This document shows, in pieces, positions 1 through 9,378 of a stretch of DNA of 48,355 bases. Source of the DNA: a virus. A model generated the notes under the pieces. It was not told the DNA's origin and did no database searches. It worked only from the letters and a program-made list of their open reading frames with translations. The stretch lies in IMG/VR virus record IMGVR_UViG_3300033823_000022, positions 1 to 48,355 of that record, one strand, 5' to 3'. A program made the translations under genes and the position numbers. How positions within the stretch are numbered: position 1 is the stretch's first letter; each line of letters starts with the position of its first letter.

Positions 1-444
1 AACGCTGGATTTTACCGCAACTGGCAACTCACAGACAATTTTCTACTAACCAAAAGGGGAACCACTACGGTTGCAATACCGCTTGCTGACCTTGCTTCTA
101 TTGTAATCGGACAAGCGCCCGGACTGTCTTATTCTCCGCTCATAGTTCTTCAACCACAAGCGCTGAGCATTGTGGCTGGGGCCGGCAATTATGCGACGTT
201 CAATACGGCGGCAAACTCTGAAAGCGAATTAACGTACGGATGGGCGGTGAACAATGGCGTTTCCTGGGTCACGAATGTTAGCAACACGAGCAACAATGGG
301 GCCGGACAATACGCGCTTGTCAGCCCGACGAGCTTGAAGATTACCCCAGCCAGCAATTCGCCCAGCAGTTATTTGGTGCTGTGTTCCGTTCAGAACGCGA
401 CCGGGACAACGAACACGGCTCAGGTCACGCTTACCGTGCTCTGA
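1..444 (+). CDS. Phage tail/virion protein, C-terminal part with Ig-like domain (5' partial)
   Basis: The frame is open from base 1 to a TGA at 442-444, so the gene begins outside the window; an internal GTG at 172 is probably not the start. The last 95 residues look like a bacterial Ig-like beta-sandwich: short polar strands rich in S, T, N and G, a W about 30 residues in, and a final strand ending TAQVTLTVL. Such domains decorate phage tail and capsid proteins and bind sugars weakly. It lies 3 bp upstream of the next tail gene. The exact virion role is unknown. Confidence 0.75.
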   Translation, partial: NAGFYRNWQLTDNFLLTKRGTTTVAIPLADLASIVIGQAPGLSYSPLIVLQPQALSIVAGAGNYATFNTAANSESELTYGWAVNNGVSWVTNVSNTSNNGAGQYALVSPTSLKITPASNSPSSYLVLCSVQNATGTTNTAQVTLTVL

Positions 445-447
445 TAT

Positions 448-1782
448 ATGCCCGACTATTCAGACCTTCCCAATCCCGGTTTTCCGGTTCCGTCTCTGTT
501 CGATCTGGGCGACGGCGGGGACATGATGGACGGCGGTAAAAGGCCGGGCATTCCAACGCCTACCGGGGTAATTCTCGTGAATGACAATGGGAAACTGATG
601 GATATAACGGATGACGATTATTCGCTAATCCTCAGGGAGGTTGCAACATCTCCAACCGTGGAAAGGGCAGAACAGGCAACCATAACCAAAGAGTTTGTAA
701 CTGACTACGAAAACGGAAAGATTCTCCTGGCAAGTCTTGGCAGGGGAACATTGTTAGTTTCTGAAGATGGCGACGTTACCAGGGTCTTGTCTTCCAAGAT
801 GGACAGGGCCAGACCGGGTCATGTAATCCTGACGGTTGTATCTGAGAGCATCAGTTTCGACACGCCACCAGATGAGTTTTCAATCGAGCCAGTTGAACTT
901 GGCGTGCATATTATTAAGCACCCGAGGTATTTCTATGCTCTAAATCCAGAATCCTTGGATTACAACACAAACTATTTCCAGCTTCCGAGTGGAACGTGGG
1001 TAACGCTTGCCGATGTTAAGCAGAGGATCATCCGACTGATTCAGCTTTACATGGATTCTCCGGTATATCCAACGGTGTTCAATTTTGAGTCTCAATTCCA
1101 CGCTTCTGCCTTGGCGAACATCAGCGGAAACTACATACAGATTCCTTACTACAACCCGAACTACAATCCGCTCGCCGACTCGCCAAGTGATAATTATCCT
1201 CAGTGGGACGGGACAACGGCAAATATTCCTACAGGAAACTACCAATACTTTTGGGTTCAGGTGCCTACGAACAATCCTCAGATTCTGCTCGCAATGGCTG
1301 CGGCCCGGGAAATTATCGAGAAGATTTGGAGGCAAGAGGAACAACCGTACATCGTAGGCTATCAGTTGACTTGGAGCACCTATTACTTTCGACCTCCGTT
1401 TGTCCATCCTGGGGGAGTGTTGGACGATCCAATCTTTAATGGAATTGAGGAAGTGCCGGACTATTTCATTTCTCCTGAATATCCACCAGACAGAAGCGTT
1501 ACGATATTCGACAAACTCCCGGTGTTTAACCAGCAATGTTATTCTGTATATGGGGTGTTTTCGGGAGAAAGCGGAGTGTACGGGGTTGATTACGCTATAT
1601 CCTGGCTAAGAAAATCCGACCAGATTGATTACCAGAGGACTTGGTTCAAGAGAACTCGCACTTGGCTTGGGGCTCCGATAGGGATGTGGGACGCTCAGCT
1701 TTATTCCTCGTTGATACGCCCGCTTCAAGCATCTGATTATGTCACAACCTTCAAGTCCTTAACTCCACCGAAGCCGACCTGA
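448..1782 (+). CDS. Phage virion-associated protein of unknown function
   Basis: 444 residues, no signal peptide, no motif I recognise. The N-terminus is rich in P, G and D; the middle is rich in Y, N and P, as in beta-rich tail proteins. It starts 3 bp after the Ig-domain gene and is followed 6 bp later by another unknown tail-region gene, so it is probably co-transcribed with the tail/receptor module. No Shine-Dalgarno sequence is visible. Baseplate or tail-fibre-connector protein is a guess from position only. Confidence 0.7.
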   Translation: MPDYSDLPNPGFPVPSLFDLGDGGDMMDGGKRPGIPTPTGVILVNDNGKLMDITDDDYSLILREVATSPTVERAEQATITKEFVTDYENGKILLASLGRGTLLVSEDGDVTRVLSSKMDRARPGHVILTVVSESISFDTPPDEFSIEPVELGVHIIKHPRYFYALNPESLDYNTNYFQLPSGTWVTLADVKQRIIRLIQLYMDSPVYPTVFNFESQFHASALANISGNYIQIPYYNPNYNPLADSPSDNYPQWDGTTANIPTGNYQYFWVQVPTNNPQILLAMAAAREIIEKIWRQEEQPYIVGYQLTWSTYYFRPPFVHPGGVLDDPIFNGIEEVPDYFISPEYPPDRSVTIFDKLPVFNQQCYSVYGVFSGESGVYGVDYAISWLRKSDQIDYQRTWFKRTRTWLGAPIGMWDAQLYSSLIRPLQASDYVTTFKSLTPPKPT

Positions 1783-1788
1783 TGCTCC

Positions 1789-2427
1789 ATGCGATTTAAC
1801 AATCCAATTCCAAGGACCGGAATCCCGAAGTTTGTTGAGGCTTCGTCTCAGCAATCCCCGAGGGAGTCCGGCACTTCTGGACAGGCGTGGAAACATTCAA
1901 AGAAGTTGTCGGCTCAAGAATCCCACAATACTTTGGCGATAGGTCAGATTCAGAGGAAAATAGAGAAGATGCGCCGAAGAGTTGTTGGCGCGGCGTATTC
2001 AATCACAACCGTTTTACAACAGTGTCATATTGCAGGTCTTTATGGTGGAGTGACCAACGCGACTAATTCGAGTAACGCAGCGGACTATTTCAGCGTCATT
2101 CGATGGAGAGGTAATTCAACTAACGGAAGCAATATCGGGAGCGTGTTCTACGCGGCAAAGTCCGTTCCATCAAGAATGTCCAACTCGTCGAACTTTTACG
2201 GCGAGGAAATGATTATTACCTATACTGATGACAATAACAGGGTATCAAATTCAAACTCAGATCACACCCTGGAAACTCAGGTGATGACGCAGCCGTTCTC
2301 GATAAGAGATGTCGTCTATATTGCTTCAACGGATTATAGCGGTGTCAACGCTCCGAACAACGGCGGGGACATCAAGTACATCGAGGTCAACACGGAAAGG
2401 GAGTGGACATTCCAGCCGTTGAGCTAA
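1789..2427 (+). CDS. Hypothetical phage tail-region protein
   Basis: 212 residues. The N-terminal 60 residues are basic and polar (KKLSAQESHNTLAIGQIQRK), perhaps helical. The rest is S/N/T-rich and beta-like. The stop codon TAA overlaps the next start as TAATG, indicating translational coupling. No family recognised. Confidence 0.7.
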   Translation: MRFNNPIPRTGIPKFVEASSQQSPRESGTSGQAWKHSKKLSAQESHNTLAIGQIQRKIEKMRRRVVGAAYSITTVLQQCHIAGLYGGVTNATNSSNAADYFSVIRWRGNSTNGSNIGSVFYAAKSVPSRMSNSSNFYGEEMIITYTDDNNRVSNSNSDHTLETQVMTQPFSIRDVVYIASTDYSGVNAPNNGGDIKYIEVNTEREWTFQPLS

Positions 2428-3746
2428 TGAGCAATTCACTTCCATTATCTCCGCACGGTGTTGTGATGCTTAGTCCGCATGGAGTTAAGGGCACTGGGGC
2501 GCAGATCGGCCAGGTGCTCGCGCTGCATCCTCTTGCAGGCACAGCCCCGTTCATGCTTTCCGAGTGCGGCCGCGGCGGCTACTCGTATGATTATACGACC
2601 ACCCCGACGACATATTCGGCGAGCGACATCGAATTGCAAACCAGCGGCTGGGCCGATCTGATTGGCGCTTGGCTGGGGAACGTGGGAGGGGAAGAACCAG
2701 ACCACGATGCCAACGACGTGGCTGGGGGCTATTTCCTGAAATCCGAACTATTGGTCACCCTGTCACTCGACGGGGCCACCCCGTTCCCGGTGTTCGACGA
2801 CATACAAATAATCGGAAAGCACACCGGAAGCCCCGGCGCTTTTGTGTCCCGCACATTGACCGCGTGGGATTGGACCACCGGCGCGATGGGTTATGGAACA
2901 TACACGCTCAGTGACGGCGGGGTAGAAGTCGGAGACTGGACGATGCCTTGGGCTGTAAACCCATCTACGGGCCTAATATCGGCCGCCGATTCGGTCACCA
3001 AGAATACGCCGATAAGCTGGGCGATTCCTCCAGGCATGGGGATAGGAACCAACGCGTCCGGATCGGCATACGTTACCGCCAATACCGCGGGTTATACGGT
3101 CTCAAGCGTCGGAACGTTGCATAGTACACAAACTGTTTACACGCTGGCCCTTACAAATCCGAATGCTGCCGGGGACGTTCTGGGCGAATTGTCCACTTTG
3201 CTCGATCAGATCAACTTGTTCAATCCCGCTCAGAAGTACTCTTTTGCCAGCGACCCGCCTCCGCATACGCCTCGGGTGCTAGTGTCTGGGGAGTTTGTTG
3301 AAGTGACCCATATCGGCCCTTCCCCCGGCGTGCCGCTGATGGTGGCTTTAAACTCGGTCGGCAATCCATTGCGGTCTGCCACTTGGATGGCGCTAAGCAT
3401 GAACGCCGACACCTTCGACTATGTAAATGCCAATGGAGAATCTGGTGTGCCTGGCAGCCTTCGCGATGGCGACTCAGAGGATGCTTACGGCCACGAGAGC
3501 GACAATTGGGCGATGTTGAAAAGCATGGTCCAGCTTCCCGCCGGAAGCTATACCAAAACCGTGTATGCTTATCAGCAGCAGCAGAAGAACCTCGTGGGTT
3601 ACGCGGCTTCGCATTCCCCCGGCACTACACCGCCGACACTCTACGCCGGCGGCGAGCTGCTGAGCAGCCCGACCTATGCCGTCACTGGAGGACGCTGGTA
3701 TTACTTTTCGCCCGGCGCGTGGATTTCTCTGACCAAGGCATCGTGA
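2427..3746 (+). CDS. Hypothetical phage tail or tail-tip protein
   Basis: I place the start at ATG 2427, inside the TAATG overlap, rather than at GTG 2403 in the same frame. This gives 439 residues starting MSNSLPLSPHGVVMLSPHG. It is glycine, serine and threonine rich with many short predicted strands and no cysteine cluster or catalytic motif I can name. A W-rich C-terminus (GGRWYYFSPGAWISLTKAS) suggests a sugar-binding or packing surface. Its place just upstream of the giant fibre suggests a virion protein. Confidence 0.65.
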   Translation: MSNSLPLSPHGVVMLSPHGVKGTGAQIGQVLALHPLAGTAPFMLSECGRGGYSYDYTTTPTTYSASDIELQTSGWADLIGAWLGNVGGEEPDHDANDVAGGYFLKSELLVTLSLDGATPFPVFDDIQIIGKHTGSPGAFVSRTLTAWDWTTGAMGYGTYTLSDGGVEVGDWTMPWAVNPSTGLISAADSVTKNTPISWAIPPGMGIGTNASGSAYVTANTAGYTVSSVGTLHSTQTVYTLALTNPNAAGDVLGELSTLLDQINLFNPAQKYSFASDPPPHTPRVLVSGEFVEVTHIGPSPGVPLMVALNSVGNPLRSATWMALSMNADTFDYVNANGESGVPGSLRDGDSEDAYGHESDNWAMLKSMVQLPAGSYTKTVYAYQQQQKNLVGYAASHSPGTTPPTLYAGGELLSSPTYAVTGGRWYYFSPGAWISLTKAS

Positions 3747-3787
3747 TCTTTCTTGACACCAAACCAATCTGACCAAAGACTAAAACT

Positions 3788-6700
3788 ATGAAGTGCCTGT
3801 GTTTCATTCTGGCTTTTTTTCTGGGGGTAATGACCGCTTTTGCCGAGACGGATGTGGCCATCAGCTTGCGCGATAGCCGACTTCAAATTGGCAGCTACGC
3901 CAATCGTGGGCTGTGGATTCAGCCGAAGGGATTCCCGACATCCATATCACCATCAATAGTCCTGGGGCCGCCAATCATAACCCAAACGGATGTTAATGGG
4001 GATGTGACGCTTTCCAACCTTCAGGTCGGGGCGTATCTGGTGACGATTCAGGCCCCGCCAGTGCGCCAGAACTTCGCCTTCGCCGTTACGTCAACCAACC
4101 TCGGGATGATCAACGCCGCGGACAATCTGGCGGTGGAAACCGATTCAGTCTATCCCCCGGGGAGCACGGCCTGGTCGATTACCTCCAGCGATTCGAAGTA
4201 TGGAAGCAGCGGGGGCTCGGCCACAAACATCCCCGACATCCGCACCAACTCTTTCAACGCATTCGCCGGCAGCAACACGTTTGCAAACGTGGTGACGATC
4301 ACCAACGCGAACGGGGATGCTACGGCGCTGCGAATCTACACTGCTGACGGGACTGACGGTGGATGGTTGGTAACTCCAAATGATATCATTGGGATGGGCG
4401 GCGGGGTGCAGACGTTCGACGCGTCCTCGGCTGGTGACCTGACCATTCCGGGGACAATGACCTCTGGCACGCTGAACGTGCTGAACAGCGGCAGTCAGGT
4501 TGTGGCAAAGATTGATGCGGTAAGCGGCATGGTGACGGCGAACAACTTCGTCGGGAATGGGATCGGGTTATCGAGCTTGCTTCCTATGAATCGGCACTAC
4601 GACGCGATTGTAATGGCTGGAAGCAGCATCAGCAACGCGCTGGCCAACATCGTGGACGCTTCGAGTTCCAAGCGGTACATGCTCTATGTCACCAATGGAA
4701 TCTACGGGGAAATGCTCGTTCCAAAAAGTTACGTGGACATTGTGGGCCAGAGCCAAGCCGGGGTAATCATCACGAACAGCGTCAACAATTCCACCGTCAA
4801 TAACGTTTCAGGCACGGCGGGCGGCACGTTTATGATCGCCAACCTGACCGTGCAGCAGACATGGGGGGATTCTACAAACGCGAAATACGCAATCCACCTT
4901 GACCAGTCTCTTGTTGGCGATCCAGGCCGGCCCAAATCCATCGGAGGTTTCAGTCCGGCGGAGATGGTGCTCTACAACGTCACCGCCACCGCTCAGAATA
5001 CGTCGGCATTGGGAATTGGCCTATGGGCTTACCAGAGGCTTTACGTGGTGAATTGTACGCTGATTGACACCAATGAGACCGGCGTGTTTCTCCACAACAA
5101 TACTGCTAACGGGGGTCAGATTGCTCCCTGTGCAGCCTATTTCATAAACGATACCGTTGTTGGCTATTCTGGTGCTCAGGGCTACGGGTTGAGGTATGGC
5201 AATATCGGCTCTGGACAATCGGATTTCCTGCAAATTTCAGGTGGGAGTTACGTCGGCTCTACCAACATTTGGTGCTACAACATTGCTGGAGGGGGAGGAA
5301 CGGGGGAGACGTTCTACGCCTTTTCACCGTCGTACGCGCCCGTTGTTCAGGTTGACGCCGGGAATCAGTTGGCAGCATCGGCAATTCCATCAATACCATC
5401 TCCTAATCGTCCAGACCCCGGCTTCACTGAAGCGGAGACGCACATGACTCCGTTTGACGTTTGGACGCCGAACACCGGCGGCGGGCCAGGTTCTGCGTTG
5501 AATTTCCGCGAGCTGGTCGGCGGGGCCAGTTCAAACTCCATTTTAGGCCAGGTGTCAACCTATGCTTATCAGGTTGGACGCAATCGCATGGACTTCAACG
5601 TGGGCGCGTGGAACAATTACAATGATCCAGGCTCTCCAATACTGAGCCTGTTGAGCGGCGGGCTCGTCTCATTTGGTTCGACTAATTTCTCGCAGGGAGT
5701 GCCGATTCAATTCTTTGTCTCGCCAATCTGGATAAATAACGGCCAAGGCGGCGCCGGCGTTTTAGGAGAACTAGCCTGGGCTCAGAATGTAGTTGGAGGA
5801 AACAGCAATTCGATTGTCGGGGATATACAATCTTTCGCCTACGATAACGGTCGCAACCGGATGGACTTTCGAGTTGGCGATTGGAACAATAGCTCCAATG
5901 CCGGGCCGGTGATCCTGAGTCTGGTGAGCGGGGGCCAGATATGCGTGGACACGACTAATCCATCACCTTCAGGCGCAGCTCTGAATGTAAACGGGAGCGT
6001 TATTGCGACCAATGGTTACATAGAACAGGTTAGCTACGTGAATGGAAGTTACGCCTTTTTCGTTCACGACTGCATTGTTCTGGAAACCGCATCAACCAAT
6101 TCGTTAATTGTGCTTTCACTTGCGACAAGCATTCCCGGCGGATACCAGATTGTGAAGAACGTCGGCAACGGCATCTGCAATGTCTCAGCGCCAGGAGGGG
6201 AAACCATCAACGGAGTTTCATCGCTGAATCTGTCAGCAAATCAGTCCAGTCGTTTCAGCAGCGACGGGACAAACTGGGTGACGACTGCTATTGATTATGC
6301 GGGTAACTTTTCTGGCAGGCAGGATGGTCTAACGAACGCAGCCGGGCAGACCATCCCGCAGCAGATGGCGACCAACAACACGACGGGCAACGCGGCGACG
6401 GCGACCACGGTTACGAATGTGGTTCCGGGCGGAAACGTGGCGAGCAGCAACGGCACTTTCAGCGGGACGGTGACCGCGAGCAACCTGACGGCGGGAGCAA
6501 GTACTTTCACCGGTCAAGTGATGAACACAAACGCGACTACCGGGAACTACGCTCTTTATGACGCGAGCAAGGAACTGCGAACTAATGCCGTGACCGGCAG
6601 CTACTTCCTCGGGACGAACGGAAGCGGAAATTGGTTCAGCGGCAGCCAAAGTGTAACCATTTCAAACGGTCAGGGAGTGTTCAGCGGCCAGCTTACCACA

Positions 6701-8344
6701 GCAGGAATAACCAACACCGCTCTGACTCCGTTCCGGGTAAAATTGACCGGGGTAAACGACAACGAAGTCTCGGCAGCGGCTTCCGGGGCTGTCCCGATTA
6801 ACGCGGACGGTAGCGCAACGACGGGAGGTCAGTTGACGAATCTGCTGACGGCGCTTAATGCGGGGCAACTGGTTGGATCGTTTCCGGGCTCGATGGTAAC
6901 TGGACCGACAACGGTGACAAATGGGCTGGCCGGACTGGCCGGGGTCGGCACTGTGAACCATATCGCAAAATTCAGTTCCGGGAATGCAATCGTCAACTCG
7001 TCTGTCATCGAAAACAGCACCTTCGGGAGCTACCTACTCGGAACCGGTTCGCCGAATATATTGACCAATTATGGAAACGTTGTCGAGGGCTACGCAAACG
7101 CCCAATCCGCCACGACCATCGGCACCGGCAATTCGTTTCAGGGCTACGCAAACGCCTATTCCGCCACGGCCATCGGCACCGGCAATTCGTTTCAGGGCTA
7201 CGCAAACGCCTATTCCGCCACGGCCATCGGCACCGGCAATTCGTTGCAGGGCAACGCAAACGCCTATTTCGCCACGACCATCGGCACCGGCAATGTATTG
7301 TTGGGGATGTCAAGTGAGTCGCCTTATGGCGGCACGTTATCAGGCATTCTCAACATCGGATCGCTAATTTTCGGAAATGGCATGAACACACTAAATGCTC
7401 CCAGCTACGGTCCAAGTGGGGGAAAACTTGGTGTTAACACTACCAATTTAGTGGCCACTTTCAACGTGGGGGGAAGTGTAATCGCCTCAGGGAGCGGCAC
7501 TTTTACGAACGGCATCGTCCTACCCTCGACCAATGCTTATATCAATTGGAATAACATCGGTCTTTATTCTCCACCGAGTTCTGGAGCCGCCAGTTCGTTC
7601 CTGTTCTCTGGGACTAACATTTTAGGAACGGCTGAGATTTTCACGATGGACGGGGCCGGTGTAGTGAAGCAGATCAGCGAGCACGCGATGGATGCTCCGC
7701 CATCAATGCTGGACGATAGCGACCCGTTTCCGAATGTGGACAAGGAGTGGAATGATTACCTGGGAGTGGTGCGCTGGATCAACCGTAGCCGCGAGGCGCT
7801 TGTAGCCTCTGGCGTCATCAAGCTGAATGCCAACTCCTACGAGGCTTGGCTCGGGATTCAGGCCGGCGCCAACGTGGCGCTTTTGGCCAACAACAACGTG
7901 TGGGCGACCAACCGAGTGAACTGGGCGCAGTCGGCGATGGGAACAAACTGGTATCAAACCATGAAGGCGTTTGTGATAGCCAATGCGGCGCAGCAGGAAG
8001 TGACCCGGACTGAGACTTATGCCGATTACAACACACGTCTGGGCCTGACCCCCGGAATGCCGGGATACTTGCAGACGAGAACCTGGACCAGCGTTCAGGA
8101 TGGAATTCAGGCGGCGTATGCGACCGGATTTACCAACTCCCTCGTTAACTACACCAACTTTATGGTGAATTACGGCAACGATCTGGTTGCCTACACCAAC
8201 GCGCTTGCTTTCTACCAGACCAATGTGCTGACAAACACCAACGCTATCGCGCCGATCATGCCAATCATGCCGATCAGCCCAACGTGGACTCCGCCAGCGG
8301 TTCAGCCGGTGCCAGCGTGGTTGCAGAAGCGCGGTGTGAATTGA
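3788..8344 (+). CDS. Giant modular tail fibre/tailspike-like protein with Sec-like leader
   Basis: 1518 residues. Residues 1-20 look like a Sec signal peptide (hydrophobic core, AFA before ET), odd for a cytoplasmically assembled phage fibre. Residues about 290-520 resemble a right-handed beta-helix of the pectinesterase type (RYMLYVTNGIYGEMLVPKSY). Two copies of an 80-90 residue unit follow (both contain GRNRMDF and a W-N-N motif). Residues 1101-1172 are four 18-residue repeats like YadA/Hep_Hag head repeats (SATAIGTGNS). The C-terminus is W/N/Y rich. Recognition or degradation of a host glycan is inferred from folds, not shown by a catalytic signature. Confidence 0.7.
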   Translation: MKCLCFILAFFLGVMTAFAETDVAISLRDSRLQIGSYANRGLWIQPKGFPTSISPSIVLGPPIITQTDVNGDVTLSNLQVGAYLVTIQAPPVRQNFAFAVTSTNLGMINAADNLAVETDSVYPPGSTAWSITSSDSKYGSSGGSATNIPDIRTNSFNAFAGSNTFANVVTITNANGDATALRIYTADGTDGGWLVTPNDIIGMGGGVQTFDASSAGDLTIPGTMTSGTLNVLNSGSQVVAKIDAVSGMVTANNFVGNGIGLSSLLPMNRHYDAIVMAGSSISNALANIVDASSSKRYMLYVTNGIYGEMLVPKSYVDIVGQSQAGVIITNSVNNSTVNNVSGTAGGTFMIANLTVQQTWGDSTNAKYAIHLDQSLVGDPGRPKSIGGFSPAEMVLYNVTATAQNTSALGIGLWAYQRLYVVNCTLIDTNETGVFLHNNTANGGQIAPCAAYFINDTVVGYSGAQGYGLRYGNIGSGQSDFLQISGGSYVGSTNIWCYNIAGGGGTGETFYAFSPSYAPVVQVDAGNQLAASAIPSIPSPNRPDPGFTEAETHMTPFDVWTPNTGGGPGSALNFRELVGGASSNSILGQVSTYAYQVGRNRMDFNVGAWNNYNDPGSPILSLLSGGLVSFGSTNFSQGVPIQFFVSPIWINNGQGGAGVLGELAWAQNVVGGNSNSIVGDIQSFAYDNGRNRMDFRVGDWNNSSNAGPVILSLVSGGQICVDTTNPSPSGAALNVNGSVIATNGYIEQVSYVNGSYAFFVHDCIVLETASTNSLIVLSLATSIPGGYQIVKNVGNGICNVSAPGGETINGVSSLNLSANQSSRFSSDGTNWVTTAIDYAGNFSGRQDGLTNAAGQTIPQQMATNNTTGNAATATTVTNVVPGGNVASSNGTFSGTVTASNLTAGASTFTGQVMNTNATTGNYALYDASKELRTNAVTGSYFLGTNGSGNWFSGSQSVTISNGQGVFSGQLTTAGITNTALTPFRVKLTGVNDNEVSAAASGAVPINADGSATTGGQLTNLLTALNAGQLVGSFPGSMVTGPTTVTNGLAGLAGVGTVNHIAKFSSGNAIVNSSVIENSTFGSYLLGTGSPNILTNYGNVVEGYANAQSATTIGTGNSFQGYANAYSATAIGTGNSFQGYANAYSATAIGTGNSLQGNANAYFATTIGTGNVLLGMSSESPYGGTLSGILNIGSLIFGNGMNTLNAPSYGPSGGKLGVNTTNLVATFNVGGSVIASGSGTFTNGIVLPSTNAYINWNNIGLYSPPSSGAASSFLFSGTNILGTAEIFTMDGAGVVKQISEHAMDAPPSMLDDSDPFPNVDKEWNDYLGVVRWINRSREALVASGVIKLNANSYEAWLGIQAGANVALLANNNVWATNRVNWAQSAMGTNWYQTMKAFVIANAAQQEVTRTETYADYNTRLGLTPGMPGYLQTRTWTSVQDGIQAAYATGFTNSLVNYTNFMVNYGNDLVAYTNALAFYQTNVLTNTNAIAPIMPIMPISPTWTPPAVQPVPAWLQKRGVN
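7088..7303 (+). repeat. Four tandem 54-bp repeats in the fibre gene
   Basis: Four in-frame 54-bp copies; the second and third are nearly identical. Each encodes G-Y-A-N-A-x-S-A-T-x-I-G-T-G-N-S-x-Q or a close variant, a YadA-head-like beta-roll motif. Copy number could change by slippage without breaking frame. Confidence 0.9.
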
Positions 8345-8733
8345 AGGCCCCCACGCCTAAACTGTGCTGGCTCATCGCCCTACTGGCCGTAGCCGCGGTG
8401 CCGCCGCTGCCGCCAAGGCACCACAAGCCCTTCGCGTATCAGGGCGCGGGTGCCAAAGACCTGCTGGCCAAGAAGTCCCCGGCCCGTCCCATGTTGGTAA
8501 TTCAGGTGGGCAAGAAGCTGGTCTGGGACTGGACGCCCGACGCCCAGAACCCCGCCTCCAACGTCGTGTTCCTGATCCGGTCCAACTCCACCCTGATGGC
8601 GGTGCGCTACTCCTACCCGGTGGTGGCGGTGGTAAAGACCAACGAGTGGCCATTCACGGTGGACCAGTCCAAGCAGAGCGTGTTTTTCGTCGTCACGTCC
8701 TCCAACACGGTCACTCACCTGGAGAGCCCATGA
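8341..8733 (+). CDS. Small membrane-anchored or secreted protein
   Basis: I choose TTG 8341, which overlaps the fibre stop as TTGA, giving 130 residues; the frame is also open back to 8284. The N-terminus KLCWLIALLAVAAVPPLPP is a signal anchor or signal peptide. The remainder contains a predicted beta-domain with VQVGKKLVWDWTPD and a run of strands up to VTSSNTVTHLESP. It could carry a fibronectin-like domain; I do not recognise the family. Its stop overlaps the next start (ATGA). Confidence 0.65.
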   Translation: MKAPTPKLCWLIALLAVAAVPPLPPRHHKPFAYQGAGAKDLLAKKSPARPMLVIQVGKKLVWDWTPDAQNPASNVVFLIRSNSTLMAVRYSYPVVAVVKTNEWPFTVDQSKQSVFFVVTSSNTVTHLESP

Positions 8734-8954
8734 AGCCGACGCAGGATGAACTGACCGTGCAGGAAGACCTGATTGTGGCTTGGCGAGCGATGGGCCTATG
8801 CCACAAGCAAATCGCTGCTCTGCTGCATCGCAGCGAAAAGGTGGTTTCGTGGCACCTGGGGAACGTCAAGCGCAAGCTGGGGTACAACGACGTGGCACGA
8901 CTGACGCATCTGGCCATTTCTCGCAAGCTGGTGAAACTAAACGAAACCGTATGA
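8730..8954 (+). CDS. LuxR/GerE-type helix-turn-helix protein
   Basis: 74 residues, little more than one DNA-binding domain. Residues about 14-60 match the GerE four-helix fold: AWRAMGLCHKQIAALLHRSE followed by the recognition helix (VVSWHLGNVKRKLG) and a final LTHLAISRKL helix. ATG 8730 overlaps the upstream stop. Known family members bind DNA as dimers; here the sensing domain is absent. Its position at the tail/lysis boundary suggests late-gene control, which is inference. It overlaps the next gene by ATGA. Confidence 0.75.
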   Translation: MKPTQDELTVQEDLIVAWRAMGLCHKQIAALLHRSEKVVSWHLGNVKRKLGYNDVARLTHLAISRKLVKLNETV

Positions 8955-9043
8955 CTGAAGACAAAGAACAGACTGGTAATGTAGTCCTAAGCGGAACCGG
9001 GACCGGCTGGAACGACCATTCAGAAGGGGCCATGACTTTATGA
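8951..9043 (+). CDS. Very small coupled ORF (30 residues)
   Basis: ATG 8951 overlaps the HTH gene's stop (ATGA), and its own stop overlaps the next gene's ATG at 9040 (ATGA). This double coupling is the reason to call it. The peptide is acidic and glycine/threonine rich, with no motif. It could simply be a ribosome relay between its neighbours. Confidence 0.45.
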   Translation: MTEDKEQTGNVVLSGTGTGWNDHSEGAMTL

Positions 9044-9363
9044 GCGAAATCAAACAAACAAGCGAGCTTCCTGCTACCTATAATTCCGATGAGATAGCCA
9101 GGAAAGAAGAGCAGGAAAGGCAGCTTCTAACGATGGACAAGAAGGTTGACCGTGTGATTTACTTGCTCGAAGGAGATGGAGACTCAAGTCCTGGGTTGGC
9201 TAACCGAATCCACAAGATGGAGAAAACCGTCTATGGAAATGGTGAAATGGGATTGCAAACCCGCATGACGATCATGTGGCGGGCATGGGTATGGTTCCTT
9301 TGCACTATGAGCGCAGGGGTTGGATTCTTTGCCAACGAAATAGTCAAATCACTGCACAAGTAA
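9040..9363 (+). CDS. Small membrane protein with coiled N-terminus, holin-region
   Basis: 107 residues. An N-terminal charged helical part (KEEQERQLLTMDKKVDRVIY) leads to one transmembrane segment near the C-terminus (AWVWFLCTMSAGVGFFANEI). This is the architecture of XhlA-like and other phage holin-accessory proteins. It lies directly before two more membrane genes. Holin accessory is inference from topology and place. Confidence 0.65.
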   Translation: MSEIKQTSELPATYNSDEIARKEEQERQLLTMDKKVDRVIYLLEGDGDSSPGLANRIHKMEKTVYGNGEMGLQTRMTIMWRAWVWFLCTMSAGVGFFANEIVKSLHK

Positions 9364-9378
9364 TCGAAAGGAAAAGAC

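Noticed and set aside
172-444. Short gene starting at GTG 172
   Set aside because: The frame is open to base 1, so this is the end of a larger gene cut by the window.
940-1536. 198-codon leftward ORF opposite the tail gene
   Set aside because: Antisense shadow of the 448-1782 gene, with basic low-complexity composition and no coupling.
7088-7303. CRISPR-like direct repeats
   Set aside because: The 54-bp unit is continuous and in frame with the fibre gene, with no spacers.
7005-7313. Leftward ORF with Arg/Cys/Trp repeats
   Set aside because: It is the reverse complement of the fibre repeats and has no start signal.
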